From positions 1 through 64,000 of IMG/VR virus record IMGVR_UViG_3300025030_000051: DNA of 64,000 nt; one strand, 5' to 3'. A program made the position numbers and the translations under genes. Below the pieces are notes generated by a model that saw only the letters and a program-made list of their open reading frames with translations, made no database searches and was not told where the DNA came from. Every line of letters begins with the position of its first letter. Within the stretch, counting starts at the first letter, position 1. Below are positions 49,940 to 58,002 of the stretch, in pieces. This stretch comes from a virus.

Positions 49940-50427
49940 TTTAACTCAAATGGAGTATAATTATGAATCTCAACACAAGCATTTATAATATTTCCAATAA
50001 AATTGAAAGCATTCCAATATTTATTATGAGTGTGCCCATGGAGAATCTTTGTAGATCTATAATATAGATGTTTATACTTTGTTAGAAATTCTTTTGGATT
50101 ATGAACACACAACATTCCATTTTCAGACCAATAATCAACTACTTCAGCAAACTTCATTTTTTTCATTCGCGATTTTGACATATCGTTGTCCCCTTTGACC
50201 AAGATAACCTGTCCATTTAACCTTTCAGCAAAAGAAGGAATAAGTTTTTTTGGCCCCATTGCAAAATCACCAAGATGAATCACTATATCATTTTTATCAA
50301 CTACACTGTTCCAATTATTTATCATAGTTTCATTCATTTCTTCAACAGATTGAAAGGGACGATTGCAATATTTAATAATATTTTCGTGATTAAAATGAGT
50401 ATCAGATATAAAAAAAGTTTTTACCAT
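49936..50427 (-). CDS. metallophosphoesterase, 163 aa
   Basis: FFISDTHFNHENIIKYCNRP, IVIHLGDFAMGPKKL, LVKGDNDMS, CVHNPKEFL and ILHGHTHNKYWN give all calcineurin-type metal motifs in a compact protein. Small phosphoesterases of this form are common in phages. ATG at 50427 is used. A longer ORF to 50454 starts at a less likely ATG. Confidence 0.85.
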   Translation of the reverse strand: MVKTFFISDTHFNHENIIKYCNRPFQSVEEMNETMINNWNSVVDKNDIVIHLGDFAMGPKKLIPSFAERLNGQVILVKGDNDMSKSRMKKMKFAEVVDYWSENGMLCVHNPKEFLTKYKHLYYRSTKILHGHTHNKYWNAFNFIGNIINACVEIHNYTPFELK

Positions 50428-50517
50428 TGTTTTAATTTGAAACTTTATTTTCATTCAAAATTTATTTTTAAACTAGTAAAGTCATTTGTTTCAACATCAC
50501 AAATAAAATGTAACATT

Positions 50518-50811
50518 TTATATTTTTACCAATTTAAATGCACTGAATTCTTTAAAATCTTCTATTCTTGTCATTATACAGCTTCCACACAATAAATTCT
50601 GACTTTGTCTTATTTTATCCCAAATATCATCTGTAACTGTGATATCTACTTTATATTTTAAACCACAGGACTGACAAGTCCAGCCATAATTTTCGTTTTT
50701 AAAAAAAGTACCACACTCATTGCATAGAATTACTTTTGCTTCTAAAACTTTTTTACTCCAATCATAGTTATAATGAAAGTTATCTATATTATTACAACTT
50801 GGACATTTCAT
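50518..50811 (-). CDS. zinc-ribbon protein, 97 aa
   Basis: MKCPSCNNIDNFHYN, LCNECGTFFK, WTCQSCGLKYKVDI and LLCGSCIMTRIEDF are four CxxC knuckles forming two ribbons. The final 'KYxVDIxVxDxxWxxI...LLCGxCI..RIE' recurs in phage proteins. Nucleic-acid or protein binding is likely. Confidence 0.65.
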   Translation of the reverse strand: MKCPSCNNIDNFHYNYDWSKKVLEAKVILCNECGTFFKNENYGWTCQSCGLKYKVDITVTDDIWDKIRQSQNLLCGSCIMTRIEDFKEFSAFKLVKI

Positions 50812-51618
50812 TTATTTAAACCTTTCATCATTTTTTACTAGTTGTGTATATTTATCTTTAATGCGTTGAATTGCGAATTGTTGGTAACCTGGATTTTGTT
50901 TGGTTCCTCTATTTATTAAACCATTAATTATTTCACTCCCAGCAGAATATTTAGATTGGCGATAGTACCAACAGGGATTTTGTATATATGTTCCCTTATA
51001 TTCATTAAAAAGTATTCTTGACCAAAATTCCATATCTGCAGCGCCTTCATATTCTAAATCAGGTTCTCCTATTAAACTGTGTAATTCTCTTTTATACACG
51101 GTTCCACTTGCCAACATGTTATTGTTTGCTCTTGTAACCTTATTATTAGTTACTCCAAACCATTGTTTAAACTGTTTTAACGATTCTCTATATTCAATAT
51201 AATATTCTGGATGTATTAATATAGATTGCAGGGATAAATCTTCTGAAACTTTAAAACCATTTGCTGTAACAAAATATAAATCTTTTTCTTTTTCAAACCA
51301 ATATTTAACTTGTTCATAAAACATAGAAGTCATTACATCATCTTGACCAGAAATTTGAACATATTCTCCTTCTAAATATGGAATTACACCGACATATGAA
51401 CCAGCACACATTTTATTACCATAATTAATTTTTGAATAAATATATTTAACATCATTTGAAACTTCTTTAATATCATCTTTTATTATCTCATCACCACAAT
51501 CATTAAAAATAATGTACGTAAAATCTATTCCAGATTTTATTAAAGACATTAAATTTAATTTAATGGTTTCTAAAATAAATTCATTTCTTTTATATACACT
51601 TTGTACTATACTTATCAT
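50812..51618 (-). CDS. family 2 glycosyltransferase, 268 aa
   Basis: MISIVQSVYKRNEFILETIK starts a GT-A fold, with IIFNDCGD and the metal motif QISGQDDVMTSMF near residue 95. EYEGAADMEFWSRILFNEYK is a typical acceptor-site segment. The start overlaps the upstream stop by 4 bases (ATGA). It transfers an unidentified sugar. Confidence 0.75.
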   Translation of the reverse strand: MISIVQSVYKRNEFILETIKLNLMSLIKSGIDFTYIIFNDCGDEIIKDDIKEVSNDVKYIYSKINYGNKMCAGSYVGVIPYLEGEYVQISGQDDVMTSMFYEQVKYWFEKEKDLYFVTANGFKVSEDLSLQSILIHPEYYIEYRESLKQFKQWFGVTNNKVTRANNNMLASGTVYKRELHSLIGEPDLEYEGAADMEFWSRILFNEYKGTYIQNPCWYYRQSKYSAGSEIINGLINRGTKQNPGYQQFAIQRIKDKYTQLVKNDERFK

Positions 51619-51984
51619 GTATTATTGTTGTCATAATTCTTTTTTATTAATTCTATGAGCTTTGGATTTCTATACTCAAAATTATCTGGAATATTTAAAC
51701 AAATTATTTTTTTATTAGTCATTTCAAAAAGAATATTTTTTTGATTTTTATCCATGCATACAACTTCATCTGCCCATTCTAAAACAACATCGTCTATTGG
51801 TATTAAAGCAAACTCTTTAGAAAGTCCAACTGATCTTGTATTATAATTGTATGGTTCTTGTGATAATACAAGTGCTGTTGTTGGTGATCTAAGTAAACCG
51901 GCAGAACAAACACATAATACTTTTTTATATTTTCCTTGATTTATTATTAATATTTGCCATTCTATTCATTTTGAATTCTGTCAT
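51615..51984 (-). pseudogene. low-molecular-weight tyrosine phosphatase gene with a 5' frameshift
   Basis: The long frame reads QILIINQGKYKKVLCVCSAG LLRSPTTALVLSQEPY and WADEVVCMDKNQKNIL. VCVCSAGLLRS is the CX5R phosphate loop of this family, and the rest fits phage members. No start codon exists in that frame. An ATG in another frame (MTEFKMNRMANI) lies where the N-terminus should be, so one indel near 51960 hides the gene. If the indel is an error, the gene is functional. Confidence 0.6.
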
Positions 51985-52196
51985 AATTCTATAACTCTTT
52001 TACCAATTTGTGCAAAATTACTTTCTGCTTTTTTATTATCTTTTTCTTTTAAAAATTCAATTATTTCAATATTTTTTAACTCCTTCAATTCAGCCTTATC
52101 AAATTCATGTTGTATTTCATTTAATATTTTATTAATATAAAGTGATTGTGAATATAAAAGTTCTTCAGTAATAAAAAAAAGTAAAGATTTTATCAT
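51981..52196 (-). CDS. hypothetical protein, 71 aa
   Basis: MIKSLLFFITEELLYSQSLY ... ESNFAQIGKRVIEL. ATG at 52196 is preferred to a longer ORF reaching back into the upstream gene. It overlaps the phosphatase start by 4 bases. No family is recognised. Confidence 0.5.
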   Translation of the reverse strand: MIKSLLFFITEELLYSQSLYINKILNEIQHEFDKAELKELKNIEIIEFLKEKDNKKAESNFAQIGKRVIEL

Positions 52197-52299
52197 TTTT
52201 TTTAATATAAAATCTATGAACACCATTATCATAGTAACTTTTGACTTTACATTCAAATTTTGTTTCTATTAAATTCTTTAATTCATATAAAATCTGCAT
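52165..52299 (-). CDS. small protein, 44 aa
   Basis: MQILYELKNLIETKFECKVK SYYDNGVHRFYIKKNDKIF. The ATG lies in the last codons of the acyltransferase gene. The strand pattern 'SYYDNGVHRFYI' looks conserved, but I do not know the family. Confidence 0.5.
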   Translation of the reverse strand: MQILYELKNLIETKFECKVKSYYDNGVHRFYIKKNDKIFTFFYY

Positions 52300-52777
52300 T
52301 TTTAATATATTCATCAAAATCTTCTTGACTGTAAGTTTCTTTAATATCTTTTTTATATATAATTTTAGCAGGATTACCATAAGCAATTGCATTATTAGGG
52401 ACATCTTTAGTAACAACTGAACCGGCGCCTATTATTGCACTATTACCAATGTTTACAGGCAATAAAGTTACTCCACTTCCAATTCTTACATTATTACCAA
52501 CTTTTGTTTTTCTCAATATCCAATTTTCTTTATTTTCTTTAAATAAATCATTAGTAAATGCACACAAATGTGAAATAAAACAGTCATCACCAATTTCTAC
52601 ACCCTCACAAATGAAAGTATGAGAACTTATTCTTGTTCTGTTTCCTATTTTTACATTTTTCTGAATTTCAACAAAGGGACCTATTAAGCAATTTTCTCCT
52701 ATTTCACAGTCATATAAATTAACTTGATCTAAATTTATTATTTTAGTATTTTTGCCTATTTTACAATTAGTTATCAT
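52283..52777 (-). CDS. hexapeptide-repeat sugar N-acyltransferase, 164 aa
   Basis: Beta-helix repeats run from IGKNTKIINLDQVNLYDCEI to VGNNVRIGSGVTLLPVNIGN and IIGAGSVVTKDVPNNAIAYG, with AFTNDLFK as the active-site loop. This is the pattern of WbpD/FdtC-type N-acetyltransferases acting on amino sugars, which would fit the two aminotransferases in the island. Confidence 0.8.
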   Translation of the reverse strand: MITNCKIGKNTKIINLDQVNLYDCEIGENCLIGPFVEIQKNVKIGNRTRISSHTFICEGVEIGDDCFISHLCAFTNDLFKENKENWILRKTKVGNNVRIGSGVTLLPVNIGNSAIIGAGSVVTKDVPNNAIAYGNPAKIIYKKDIKETYSQEDFDEYIKNADFI

Positions 52778-52780
52778 TTT

Positions 52781-53224
52781 TTATTTTCTCTTTAGAGTTA
52801 AACTTTCTGAATCGTATTCAAATTCTTGTGACAATGAAATTGTAGATGATTCTTTTTTCTCTATTTTTTCTATTTGTTTTATATTTTCTTTTCTAATCAT
52901 TTGAAAGTTAGCTTCATAACGTCTTTCGCTTGCAAAATCGAATGTTGATTTAAGATATCTATATGCATCTCTACTTATTTTTCCTTTTAATGGAATGCAA
53001 TAGCCTACACAAGTCTGATAGTGTAATTCACCATCTATGTCTCTTGTCAAATAATACAAATCGTCATCACCAATATTAAATCCCTCTAATATTTCAAGCT
53101 TATCATACAGTGTGTAAACAATAGTATTAAGATATTTCTTAACGAATCTTCTACAAAGCTTAGTGTTTGTTTGACGAAAAACTTTATAGATTAAAAAGTG
53201 TCTTACTATATAATATAGTTTCAT
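52781..53224 (-). CDS. hypothetical protein, 147 aa
   Basis: Mixed protein with a basic N-terminus and QTCVGYCIPLKGKISRDAYR YLKSTFDFASERR. The ATG overlaps the upstream gene by 4 bases. No family is recognised. Confidence 0.6.
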   Translation of the reverse strand: MKLYYIVRHFLIYKVFRQTNTKLCRRFVKKYLNTIVYTLYDKLEILEGFNIGDDDLYYLTRDIDGELHYQTCVGYCIPLKGKISRDAYRYLKSTFDFASERRYEANFQMIRKENIKQIEKIEKKESSTISLSQEFEYDSESLTLKRK

Positions 53225-53469
53225 TTCAATATTTTTTTCACTAATTTAACTATTTTAGGATCTTCAAAGTTTTTAATACCATACAATTTTATATTAGATA
53301 ACTTAAGCTTAATATTAGTTTTATCTTTTATTTTTTTTGCTAAATCTATAATATTTTTATTATCTTTTTCCTTCCAGTCAGTTGTAATATCAACACAACT
53401 AGAAAATATTAAAGATTCTAAAATATACTGTAGATCTTCTTCATTTATGTCTATCTTATATGTTTTCAT
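53221..53469 (-). CDS. hypothetical protein, 82 aa
   Basis: DLQYILESLIFSSCVDITTD WKEKDNKNIIDLAKKIKDK resembles small phage proteins with an 'L..AL.fa...D...DW.eed.e....LakKL' pattern. The function is unknown. Confidence 0.6.
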   Translation of the reverse strand: MKTYKIDINEEDLQYILESLIFSSCVDITTDWKEKDNKNIIDLAKKIKDKTNIKLKLSNIKLYGIKNFEDPKIVKLVKKILK

Positions 53470-54436
53470 ATTCTAATATCTCATTAAATTTTTCAATAAA
53501 TTTTTCTTCTGTATATAATTTTTCATAATTATAACGAGTCAATACAGAACACTCGTCATAAAAATCTTTATCATTTACTAATTCATAAGCAACACATCTA
53601 GCTGAATCTAAATCACCCTCTTTTAATGATAAAGAACTGTGGTGTAGTTTTCTTTGAGTATCACAATTTTCATAACCAATACAAGGTAATGATAGAAATG
53701 AACAGTTAAGAGCAAATGTGCCTGCTGCATATACTCTCATCAAATGAATTCCATAAGACATTTTTCTTAAACTCATCATCCAATCATACCAAGGCACGTA
53801 TTGAAGATATTTGATGTCCATAATATTATCTTCACCTAATTTCTTCCTTCCCATTGATGGAGCAAAAATTTGAATGTTCATTTCTTTAGCAATTACATAA
53901 CTGTCTATTCCTGAATACCACTGACAAATCGTACCACCGAGCATCACAGCTTCTTGTCTTGTAAAAATATCATCTGAATTTATTAAATCAGTTATCATTA
54001 AGCTTTGTAGAACATAAACATTTTTTCCAGTTAAACCATAAAAATATGAAACATCACAATCATTATGACAAAATAAGAAATCAGCATCCATTAAAATTTT
54101 TATATATTCAAATTGATGTTGTATTGATGAATCTTGAAAATATTCTTGATTAGCTTCTTGCATAATAGCTATTTTTTTACAGTATTTTCTAATATTTTCA
54201 TTTATGTGTTTTCTTAATATAGGTATTGCATTAAAATTTAATACAAACCATTTTTTTGGAATTATAATTATTCCTAAATCAAAGTTTTCTTGTATTTTTT
54301 CTTCATATAATGGAATGTGTACAGCATTTAAAGCACATATCCATGCACAGTCCGTCCTCATATTGGAAAAATTTCTTGGTATTTTACTATAATAATTACC
54401 TTCGGTAAAAAATGCTATTTTTTTATTTTGTAACAA
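53456..54436 (-). CDS. putative GT-B-type glycosyltransferase, 326 aa
   Basis: An N-terminal Rossmann-like strand (KIAFFTEGNYYSKIPRNFSN), IAIMQEANQEYFQDSSIQHQ FEYIKILMDADFLFCHN and a late acidic loop (YAAGTFALNCSFLSLPCIGY) resemble phage glycosyltransferase-like proteins with GT-B fold. TTG start with AGGA upstream. The sugar and acceptor are unknown. Confidence 0.6.
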   Translation of the reverse strand: MLQNKKIAFFTEGNYYSKIPRNFSNMRTDCAWICALNAVHIPLYEEKIQENFDLGIIIIPKKWFVLNFNAIPILRKHINENIRKYCKKIAIMQEANQEYFQDSSIQHQFEYIKILMDADFLFCHNDCDVSYFYGLTGKNVYVLQSLMITDLINSDDIFTRQEAVMLGGTICQWYSGIDSYVIAKEMNIQIFAPSMGRKKLGEDNIMDIKYLQYVPWYDWMMSLRKMSYGIHLMRVYAAGTFALNCSFLSLPCIGYENCDTQRKLHHSSLSLKEGDLDSARCVAYELVNDKDFYDECSVLTRYNYEKLYTEEKFIEKFNEILEYENI

Positions 54437-54587
54437 AATTTATAATCCTATTTGTGATGAATATTTTTTTAACATCGTACAAATCTATTTTTATTTTTTC
54501 TAAAGAAGATTTGATTAAGTCAAAATTCCATTCGTGACTATAATTATTTTTTATTATAACTTCTATTATTTCTTCTTTATTTTTCAT
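54423..54587 (-). CDS. hypothetical protein, 54 aa
   Basis: MKNKEEIIEVIIKNNYSHEW NFDLIKSSLEKIKID. Overlaps neighbours on both sides. No family is recognised. Confidence 0.5.
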   Translation of the reverse strand: MKNKEEIIEVIIKNNYSHEWNFDLIKSSLEKIKIDLYDVKKIFITNRIINFVTK

Positions 54588-55068
54588 TCAATTTTTTTTC
54601 TAAATATTCAAAGGATTTCATAAAAGCTTCTTGTTCTGCCTCGAATCTAGACTTAATATTTTCTCTTTCTATTCCCAAATAACCGCTTTCATTTTGTAAT
54701 TTATAATTCCAAGTATTTAAATATTTTCTTTCTTCGACATCACGAATTAATTCGTAATCTTTATCAATTATTATAAAAATATTATTATCATCAAAGAAAC
54801 TGTAGTTAAAAGCCGAATAAGAAAATTCACACATAGTTTCTTTAGATATATTTACTCCTGTTCTTTTCCACCAATTTAAACAACGTTCAAATGATTTTGG
54901 ATATTTTTGTTTTATTATATCAAAATTTAACTTAATTGTTTTATTTTTCTTTATCTCATTTAATTTTTCTAATGTTGACATTTCAACGTCACTAAGTTCA
55001 CAATCATAATTTTCAAGCAAATCGGCTTTTAACTTATAAAAATCAATGTAATATTGTTTTTCTTTCAT
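54577..55068 (-). CDS. hypothetical protein, 163 aa
   Basis: Helical protein with CLNWWKRTGVNISKETMCEF and a C-terminal Glu-rich helix. ATG overlaps the upstream stop as ATGA. No family is recognised. Confidence 0.65.
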   Translation of the reverse strand: MKEKQYYIDFYKLKADLLENYDCELSDVEMSTLEKLNEIKKNKTIKLNFDIIKQKYPKSFERCLNWWKRTGVNISKETMCEFSYSAFNYSFFDDNNIFIIIDKDYELIRDVEERKYLNTWNYKLQNESGYLGIERENIKSRFEAEQEAFMKSFEYLEKKLNEK

Positions 55069-55241
55069 ATCATTTTAATATTTAAAATTAAAGAACTAAC
55101 TTTTACATAATTGTTTATTTCTGGTAAAAATATTTCTATACTAGCACCATCAAGAGGCTTTTTAGAAATATAGCAAATATTTTTTTCCTTACAATATTTA
55201 GCTCTTTCAATTATTTCTTTAGCTGTTAATGCTTTTTTCAA
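55065..55241 (-). CDS. hypothetical protein, 58 aa
   Basis: TTG-started ORF: KKALTAKEIIERAKYCKEKN ICYISKKPLDGASIEIFLPE. Compact and protein-like with an ATGA overlap at its end. No family is recognised. Confidence 0.5.
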   Translation of the reverse strand: MKKALTAKEIIERAKYCKEKNICYISKKPLDGASIEIFLPEINNYVKVSSLILNIKMI

Positions 55242-55242
55242 G

Positions 55243-55893
55243 TTATCTCACTATTTTTGAATACATTTCATTCTGTTTTATCTGTTTCTCAAGACTTTTT
55301 TCATGATATAAAGCAAATTCTAATTTGAATGGTAAATTAGTTTCAGTTTCATGACCTAATATTATTTCATGTACTGAGCCGTACCAACATATTCTTTTAG
55401 TATTTTTAAAAATTCTGCCTTGTTTGTCTGGCCAATTATTTACTAAATCATTATAACCATCTAATTTTGTCATTCTCCACCCCCATTTTTTAATCCATTC
55501 ACTTGTAATTCCCTTGACAATATTTGTTCTTGGAATCCAGAATAGTTCTATATCTTTATTTGCTTCTAATATTGTCTTTAAATTTTCTAATAAGTAAGAT
55601 GATGGAATTTCGTCACAATCTATTTGAAAAATCCAATCTTTTGTACATTTATTCTTGCCAAAATTTTTAAATGAAGCAAAATCATTATTAAGAGAATAGT
55701 TATAATATAACAATTTTTTTGTATTAAGTAAACCATATTTATATACTTCATCATCTTTTATTTTATCAGACTCTATATCTTGAAGCACAATTATTTCATC
55801 TTCTTCATCTTTTTTAGACAATAGATAAGAAATTAATTTCTTAATTTCTTGTAGTTCATCATGCACTGTAACTAAAAAACTAACTGTCACCAT
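55243..55893 (-). CDS. family 2 glycosyltransferase, 216 aa
   Basis: VSFLVTVHDELQEIKKLISY and IVLQDIES open a GT-A domain, and IFQIDCDEIPSSYL near residue 95 is the DxD motif. GRIFKNTKRICWYGSVHEII is typical of the compact WaaE/SunS-like branch of GT2. The ATG overlaps the upstream gene. Sugar transfer in the glycan pathway. Confidence 0.8.
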   Translation of the reverse strand: MVTVSFLVTVHDELQEIKKLISYLLSKKDEEDEIIVLQDIESDKIKDDEVYKYGLLNTKKLLYYNYSLNNDFASFKNFGKNKCTKDWIFQIDCDEIPSSYLLENLKTILEANKDIELFWIPRTNIVKGITSEWIKKWGWRMTKLDGYNDLVNNWPDKQGRIFKNTKRICWYGSVHEIILGHETETNLPFKLEFALYHEKSLEKQIKQNEMYSKIVR

Positions 55894-56075
55894 CTATATC
55901 TATTAAATTCGTCATTTATTAAATAATTTTTTATTGATATGTTAAAAGTAAAATTAAAATTTCTAAGTGAACCATCACTAAATCCATCAATTTTATTATT
56001 TAAATCGTAAAATATTTTAACCCAAATCTTACTACAGATATTAAAAAAAGTTAAATCAATGTTGTTTTTTTTCAT
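55887..56075 (-). CDS. hypothetical protein, 62 aa
   Basis: Aromatic/Asn-rich small protein overlapping the glycosyltransferase start by 7 bases. It contains FSDGSLRNFNFTFNISIKNY. No family is recognised. Confidence 0.5.
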   Translation of the reverse strand: MKKNNIDLTFFNICSKIWVKIFYDLNNKIDGFSDGSLRNFNFTFNISIKNYLINDEFNRYRW

Positions 56076-56515
56076 TTCACAAAGAAATTATAAGCAACCA
56101 ATCTCAAGCTATGGATGTCTTCATATTTATATGTTCTGTAATGTATGTTTTTATGAGTATCTAAATAATGACGCATTCTTATTCTGTAAAACGACTCTGG
56201 CGTCTGGGATTCAGTAGACAGCTTTCTTAACGCAGGAACAAATTTATCTGGTTCGTCTGTTTCCACTTCTTTTACTTCTTGTATGACAAATTTCCTGAAA
56301 GTATTTACATCTTCTAACGTCATATAGTCTAATACTATTGAATGTAGTAGATTATTAAATCTTGGATTTAATACTATTAATGTTGGATGTTTATTGTTCT
56401 CTGATTTTGGATAGTAAAAAGTTATAATCTGGCCTATTTTTATTGATGCCCTTCTAATAGGAATGTAGCCCGTTATTCTTTTTTCTATGTGTGTTAAAAT
56501 ATAATTACGAGGCAT
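56072..56515 (-). CDS. conserved phage-like protein, 147 aa
   Basis: IKIGQIITFYYPKSENNKHP TLIVLNPRFNNLLHSIVLDY MTLEDVNTFRKF resembles a small-barrel protein common in large phages ('Gxlv.F.Y........LVL.....l.a..L..L'). Function unknown. ATG start. Confidence 0.6.
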   Translation of the reverse strand: MPRNYILTHIEKRITGYIPIRRASIKIGQIITFYYPKSENNKHPTLIVLNPRFNNLLHSIVLDYMTLEDVNTFRKFVIQEVKEVETDEPDKFVPALRKLSTESQTPESFYRIRMRHYLDTHKNIHYRTYKYEDIHSLRLVAYNFFVK

Positions 56516-56532
56516 AAATAATTTTTCAAAAG

Positions 56533-56727
56533 TTATATTTTTTTAATAAATTTAGACTCAATTAATTTTTTAAATAATTTTTTAGCATCTTTAAGTGCTA
56601 ATTTTACATTCCTATGTGGTTGTTTACAAGATATATTTCCTTGAATAATTCCTATCCACTTTTGTTGTTTTGAATAGTCAAAAGTATTTAAGTTAATTGC
56701 TGCATAACCCTTTATAATATTTATCAT
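56533..56727 (-). CDS. hypothetical protein, 64 aa
   Basis: Small basic protein with KWIGIIQGNISCKQPHRNVK LALKDAKKLFKKL. ATGA overlap with the upstream gene. No family is recognised. Confidence 0.55.
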   Translation of the reverse strand: MINIIKGYAAINLNTFDYSKQQKWIGIIQGNISCKQPHRNVKLALKDAKKLFKKLIESKFIKKI

Positions 56728-56876
56728 ATCTTCACTTTAAGACTTTTAAATTTGATTTCAAATAATTGTATTGCTCTCCACATTACTATTTCCAAATTTG
56801 TAATTTTTATAGAAGAAAAATCTGTTATTTCTATGTTGAGTAGTTTTTGATAAAGAGTCCACTTAATTTCTTTCAT
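56724..56876 (-). CDS. hypothetical protein, 50 aa
   Basis: MKEIKWTLYQKLLNIEITDF ... MWRAIQLFEIKFKSL. ATG ORF ending in an ATGA overlap. No family is recognised. Confidence 0.5.
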   Translation of the reverse strand: MKEIKWTLYQKLLNIEITDFSSIKITNLEIVMWRAIQLFEIKFKSLKVKI

Positions 56877-56891
56877 AATGTAAGTTATTAA

Positions 56892-57152
56892 TCAGTCTTT
56901 CATAATCTTTCTGTCTATATAAATAATTAAATCATCTAACTCTTCTTTTCTTTTTACAATCTTATTCTTATAAATTTTTAGTTGTTTTTTATTCATTCTA
57001 TCTATAAACATAAAATTTAATGAATTTTTCTTAAATCTTTTTTGTTTTTTTAATTCTGATTGTTCAAATTCATTCCAAGTATTTTTTAAATTAGAAAAAT
57101 CAAAAATTTTATTTTCAATATTTATATTAGGATCAATAATGCCTTTTTTCAT
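56892..57152 (-). CDS. hypothetical protein, 86 aa
   Basis: The C-terminal helix MNKKQLKIYKNKIVKRKEEL DDLIIYIDRKI is closely matched by the short gene at 63745-63840, so the two are paralogues. Function unknown. Confidence 0.6.
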   Translation of the reverse strand: MKKGIIDPNINIENKIFDFSNLKNTWNEFEQSELKKQKRFKKNSLNFMFIDRMNKKQLKIYKNKIVKRKEELDDLIIYIDRKIMKD

Positions 57153-57156
57153 GTAA

Positions 57157-57612
57157 TTACTCTATTTCCAAATCTTGAGATACATTTCCCATTTTTTTAC
57201 ATGCATCTATAAACCTATACTTATCAAATTTTTCACTTAAGTCAACTGCAAACCTTTGAGTGTATTCATCTCCATAATTGTTTTTTTCACTTTCATTTAT
57301 TTCAATAATAGGGGTGTATACCCATTTCCAGTCTTCCTTTATCCCTTCTGGATAGATAGATCCCCTTGTGCTTATTAACACAATTGGAAACCAGTGCAAC
57401 CCCCTGTCTTCATCATATAAACTCAAATCTAAAATCAACTGTGAAACGTTGTTCATTGATTTAATCAACTCACCAGTCTTAAAATTACTGTTTGTAGTAA
57501 AGCCACATTTTAAGCACAAATATGAATATATGTTATCACCAAGATCTTTTGAAAGTTCTGTTTTAATTACGTTTTTAGTATTACAATTTATACAAATTTC
57601 TTTTTGTTCCAC
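57157..57612 (-). CDS. zinc-finger conserved phage protein, 151 aa
   Basis: ICINCNTKNVIKTEL ... LCLKCGFTTNSNFKTGE is a four-Cys zinc finger. The rest (LHWFPIVLISTRGSIYPEGI, WKWVYTPIIEI) matches a phage family. GTG start overlapping the upstream TAG, with AGGA at 8 bases. Confidence 0.65.
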   Translation of the reverse strand: MEQKEICINCNTKNVIKTELSKDLGDNIYSYLCLKCGFTTNSNFKTGELIKSMNNVSQLILDLSLYDEDRGLHWFPIVLISTRGSIYPEGIKEDWKWVYTPIIEINESEKNNYGDEYTQRFAVDLSEKFDKYRFIDACKKMGNVSQDLEIE

Positions 57613-57782
57613 TATTCATTCCTATTATAAAATCTTTTTGCTTCATTATAGCCTTCTAAAAGAAAGACAGAAAATGCAGCTATAGATAAACTTGGATAAA
57701 ATAAAAATAAAATGATTATTGATCTATATATTATCAACAAATATTTTTTTATTTTTAAATATATTTTTAATCTTTTATCCAT
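57612..57782 (-). CDS. small membrane protein, 56 aa
   Basis: ATG at 57782 inside the end of the upstream gene. One long hydrophobic stretch (LLIIYRSIIILFLFYPSLSI) with basic flanks. No family is recognised. Confidence 0.5.
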   Translation of the reverse strand: MDKRLKIYLKIKKYLLIIYRSIIILFLFYPSLSIAAFSVFLLEGYNEAKRFYNRNE

Positions 57783-58002
57783 GGAGTATCTCTTTATATC
57801 GTTCAAATTGAGATTTAAACAACTCATCTGTATATAATAATTGTTCTCCGTCTTCATCTATTACTATCCAATCGTTTTTATTTGCTTTTACTTCAGTCAG
57901 AGTTTTACCGCCTTCTGTAAGTAAGATAACCTTTCTATCAGAAATAACTTGATTGGCTATTACTAGATTATTACTTAATTTTTTTTTATATTTTTCGTTC
58001 AT
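57775..58002 (-). CDS. hypothetical protein, 75 aa
   Basis: A beta-strand-rich middle (RKVILLTEGGKTLTEVKANK NDWIVIDEDGE) and a helical end. It overlaps the GT4 gene stop by 4 bases. No family is recognised. Confidence 0.6.
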   Translation of the reverse strand: MNEKYKKKLSNNLVIANQVISDRKVILLTEGGKTLTEVKANKNDWIVIDEDGEQLLYTDELFKSQFERYKEILHG

